A program made the translations under genes and the position numbers. A DNA stretch of 7,623 nt, taken from contig CALCPC010000627.1 in the NCBI GenBank assembly GCA_937900975.1, positions 1-7,623 on the forward strand. Reading direction: 5' to 3'. Of this stretch, positions 5,361-7,623 are shown piece by piece. The stretch's first letter is position 1. Each line of letters opens with the position of its first letter. The stretch comes from an uncultured Paracoccaceae bacterium (GTDB lineage Bacteria > Pseudomonadota > Alphaproteobacteria > Rhodobacterales > Rhodobacteraceae). The notes under the pieces are model-generated. The model had not been told where the DNA came from. It did no database searches and saw only the letters and a list, made by a program, of their open reading frames with translations.

Positions 5361-6569
5361 CTAAACCGACCGCAGGGCCAACACGGCGTTAAGCCCACCA
5401 AAGGCGAAAGCGTTCGAAAGGGCCACACGAACCTGCGCTTGCCGCGCGGTGTTGGGCACCACATCCAGATCACATTCGGGATCGCGCGCAGTAAAGTAGC
5501 TGGTGGGCGCCACAATACCGTCGCGCACGGCCATGATACAGGCCAGCATTTCAACCGCTCCGGTGCCGCCGATCAGATGCCCATGCATCGATTTGGTCGA
5601 GGAAATCATCAAACGGTCGGCATGGGCGCCGAACACCTCCCGCACGGCCGCGCACTCAGTCCGGTCATTGGCCGCCGTGCCGGTGCCATGGGCATTGATG
5701 TAACCAACTTCCTCGGGCCCCAGACAGCCATCGCGCAGCGCGACCCGAATGGCCCGCCGCGCGCCGAGCTAATTGGGCATCACAATGTCGGACGCATCAG
5801 ACGTCATGGCAAACCCCACCAACTCCCCCAAAATGTCCGCCCCGCGGGCGCGCGCGTGCTCATACTCCTCAAGCACGAAGACGGCGGCACCTTCCCCCTG
5901 CACCATGCCATTGCGGTCGGCCGAGAATGGCCGGCAGCCATCCTTCGACATCACGCGCAACCCCTCCCACGCTTTGATGCCGCCAAAGCACAGCATGCTT
6001 TCCGACCCGCCGGCCAAGATGACGCGGCTGACGCCAGAGCGGATCAGATTGAACGCTTGGCCCATTGCGTGGTTCGACGACGCGCAAGCGGTTGCGACCG
6101 TAAAGCTGGGGCCCTGCAAATTGTACCGCATCGAGACGTGGCTGGCGGCCGCATTGTTCATCAGCCGCGGCACGACGAAAGGGTGCACCCGGTTCTTCCC
6201 GGCCTCATAGACGGAGCGGTAGTTTTCGTCCTGCGTCTGCAACCCGCCGCCCGCGGTGCCAAGGACGACGCCCGCCTCCTCCGCCAGCGCGTCCGAGAAG
6301 TGGAGCCCGGCACCCGCCATCGCCTCCGCCGCCGCAATCAGCGCAAATTGCGTGAAGCGGTCGTAAAGCGTCAACTCCTGGCGCGTGAAAAGCGCGCTTG
6401 GGTCATAGCCCTTGATCTGGCCACCGATGGTGATCGACAGCCGCTCTACATCCTGAAACGCCATCGGGCCGATGCCCGACCGCCCCTCTCGCAACGCCTC
6501 CGTGATCGTCGGCACGTCCGAGCCAAGTGCGCAGATTGCCCCCTGCCCCGTCAGAACCACCCGGCGCAT
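5361..6569 (-). pseudogene. beta-ketoacyl-ACP synthase (FabF/NodE type) with an in-frame amber codon
   Basis: Read through the stop, this is a full-length 402-residue condensing enzyme that extends an acyl chain on ACP. Seen before the stop: the KAS N-terminus MRRVVLTGQGAICALGSDVP, MNNAAASHVSMRYNLQGPSF, and the nucleophile Cys162 in VATACASSNH. The TAG at 5769-5771 is codon 267. After it, in the same frame, come the first catalytic histidine His294 in INAHGTGT, Lys326 and His331 in STKSMHGHLIGGTGAVE, and the C-terminal SNAFAFGGLN, then TAG at 5361. A 266-residue product would lack both histidines and be inactive. The stop falls in a variable loop (E. coli FabF has PPENGAG there), so almost any inserted residue should be tolerated. 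The gene starts 5 bp after the ACP stop, so it is translationally coupled. Recent nonsense mutation, sequence error and amber readthrough are all possible. Confidence 0.85.
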
Positions 6570-6574
6570 TGCGC

Positions 6575-6841
6575 TCAGCCGGCTTTCGCGGTGACAAGCT
6601 CCTTCACCGCGTCCACGATTGAGCCGACATCGCTGATGTCAAAAGGGCTGCTGTCGGGGTCATTGGCATTGAAGGGAACAGAAATGTCGAAGGTTTCCTC
6701 GATCGAAAAAATCGTCTCAACCACACCGAGACTGTCAATTCCGAGGTCCTCTAGCGTGGAGGTCAAATCAACCTTAGCGGGTTCCATCACGGCTTGTTCA
6801 GCGATGATTTGTATGACTTTTTGCTCGACCGTGTCCGACAT
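6575..6841 (-). CDS. dedicated acyl carrier protein
   Basis: This 88-residue acidic protein is an acyl carrier protein. The phosphopantetheine attachment serine is Ser37 in the motif LGIDSLGVVE (33-42), and the helical pattern around it (TLEDLGIDSL, TIFSIEETFDISVP) is that of a PCP/ACP fold. After helix II there is a longer loop, NANDPDSSPFDISDVGS (58-74), than in housekeeping AcpP, a trait shared with specialised carriers such as AcpXL or NodF. The ATG at 6841 is chosen because GAGAGG precedes it and the fold starts at once; the frame is open further back but would run into the LpxD-like gene. It lies 28 bp after the LpxD-like stop and 5 bp before the ketosynthase start, so the three are one operon. 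It probably serves the neighbouring synthase and acyltransferase rather than general fatty acid synthesis (inference). Confidence 0.92.
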   Translation of the reverse strand: MSDTVEQKVIQIIAEQAVMEPAKVDLTSTLEDLGIDSLGVVETIFSIEETFDISVPFNANDPDSSPFDISDVGSIVDAVKELVTAKAG

Positions 6842-6869
6842 CGCCGCGCCTCTCTTGCGTCGCCAAGGT

Positions 6870-7623
6870 CTACCCGTTCGTCTCGGAGTTTGAAACCCGT
6901 TTCTGTAGGCTATCAAGCTTGGCGGCAAGCCGCGGAAGCCGGCGGAAGATCCGGTAGCTGGCCAGGAACTGGTCCATTGCCACACCGGGGGAGCCCATCA
7001 TGATCCGGCCCGGCGGCACATTGCTTGCGATGCCGGTCTTTCCGGTGATGATGCTGTCGGCGCCGATGGTGACGTGATCGGCCACGGCCGCGCGGGCAGC
7101 AAGCACCACCCGGTCGCCCACGACCGTGCTGCCCGCGACGCCGACTTGGCCGCAAATCAGGCACAGTGCGCCGATCTGAACGTTGTGGCCCAGCATCACC
7201 AGCGCATCGATCTTGGTGCCCTGACCGATAAGGCTGTCGGCAATCGTGCCCCGGTCGACGACGGAGTTCGCACCGATCTCTACATCCGCCTCGATGGTGA
7301 CACTGCCAAGGGACGCAATGCGCCTGAAGCCGTTGGTCCGGCTGGCCTCCGAAATTTTGCCCGTGGCCCGCGCTTCTTCAACCGAGCCGGGTTGCGGCGT
7401 GACAAAGGAAAAGCCATCGGCCCCGATGGAAATCCCGTGGTGGCCGATAAAGCGGTCGCCGATTGCAACGAACGGGCCAAGACGGGCACCGGGAAAAAGC
7501 AAGATGTCGTCGCCAAGCCTTGCGCCCTCTCCGATTGAGACGTGGCTTGCGATGCGGGCACGGGCGCCGCTCACGCATCCTTGCTGGATGTGGACGAACG
7601 GCCCGCTCGCCGGTTCGGGCCCA
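6870..7623 (-). CDS. LpxD-like UDP-3-O-acylglucosamine N-acyltransferase, 5' end outside window
   Basis: The 250 visible residues form a left-handed beta-helix of hexapeptide repeats, as in LpxD, which transfers a 3-hydroxyacyl chain from ACP to the 2-amino group of UDP-3-O-acylglucosamine in lipid A synthesis. Seen: repeats such as HVSIGEGARLGDDILLFPGA, the LpxD signature GADGFSF, EIGANSVVDRGTI, and LGHNVQIG holding the expected catalytic histidine (codon 7187-7185). The C-terminus is helical (ASYRIFRRLPRLAAKLDSLQ), as in LpxD. Between GADGF and VEIGA the stretch is 42 residues against about 23 in E. coli LpxD. The frame is open to the window edge; a GTG at 7574 is not the real start, because repeat-like sequence continues upstream. 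The uridine-binding N-terminal domain is not visible. It is followed by ACP and a ketosynthase instead of the usual fabZ-lpxA, so it may be a second, specialised LpxD. Confidence 0.88.
   Translation of the reverse strand, partial: GPEPASGPFVHIQQGCVSGARARIASHVSIGEGARLGDDILLFPGARLGPFVAIGDRFIGHHGISIGADGFSFVTPQPGSVEEARATGKISEASRTNGFRRIASLGSVTIEADVEIGANSVVDRGTIADSLIGQGTKIDALVMLGHNVQIGALCLICGQVGVAGSTVVGDRVVLAARAAVADHVTIGADSIITGKTGIASNVPPGRIMMGSPGVAMDQFLASYRIFRRLPRLAAKLDSLQKRVSNSETNG

Noticed and set aside
5214..6893. Very long open frame on the plus strand opposite the ketosynthase and ACP
   Set aside because: Its translation is rich in Arg, His, Gln and Ala without any domain pattern, and it lies antisense to genes with clear motifs. 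Long antisense frames are expected in GC-rich DNA.

Overview
The window looks like chromosomal DNA from a GC-rich alphaproteobacterium, most likely of the Rhodobacteraceae/Roseobacter group. That is inferred from the gene families (IalB-type envelope protein, HerA-like YjgR/DUF853 ATPase, an LpxD/ACP/ketosynthase cluster with an AcpXL-like flavour), the base composition and the style of the small RNAs. No database search was possible. No insertion sequence, CRISPR array, tRNA or rRNA was seen.

Layout, left to right. (1) 46-1398 (+): CNNM/CorC-type membrane protein with DUF21, two CBS domains and a CorC_HlyC domain. (2) 1485-2012 (-): small regulator that appears to be two HxlR-like winged helices in tandem. 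It is divergent from (3) 2062-2439 (+), a VOC/glyoxalase-fold protein. The 49-bp gap between them holds a short palindrome over a candidate promoter, so the pair looks like a self-contained regulator/target module. (4) 2553-4067 (-): HerA-like ATPase of the YjgR/DUF853 family. (5) 4068-4476: a 409-bp gene-free stretch that is the most information-dense non-coding part of the window. It has two strong intrinsic terminators reading rightward with no protein gene in front of either, which implies two small RNAs. The first has a 5' stem-loop, an exposed pyrimidine-rich anti-Shine-Dalgarno segment and a UUCG-capped terminator. The second has its own promoter-like sequence and carries a purine-rich segment complementary to the first. 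(6) 4477-5073 (+): secreted IalB-family protein starting at GTG. (7) 5074-5360: 287 bp between convergent genes, with hairpins only.

(8) 7623-5361 (-): a tightly packed lipid cluster read right to left: LpxD-like N-acyltransferase (5' end outside the window), a dedicated acyl carrier protein, and a beta-ketoacyl-ACP synthase starting 5 bp after the ACP stop. The synthase is interrupted by one in-frame amber codon at 5769-5771, between its active-site cysteine and its two active-site histidines. The remaining 134 sense codons are open and keep every expected motif. It is therefore a very recent nonsense mutation, a sequence error, or a readthrough gene. Together the three genes suggest a specialised acyl chain being made on its own carrier protein and attached to lipid A or a similar envelope glycolipid.

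The best candidates for something not previously described are the paired small RNAs at 4141-4375, the tandem winged-helix regulator with its operator-like palindrome, and the amber-interrupted ketosynthase.
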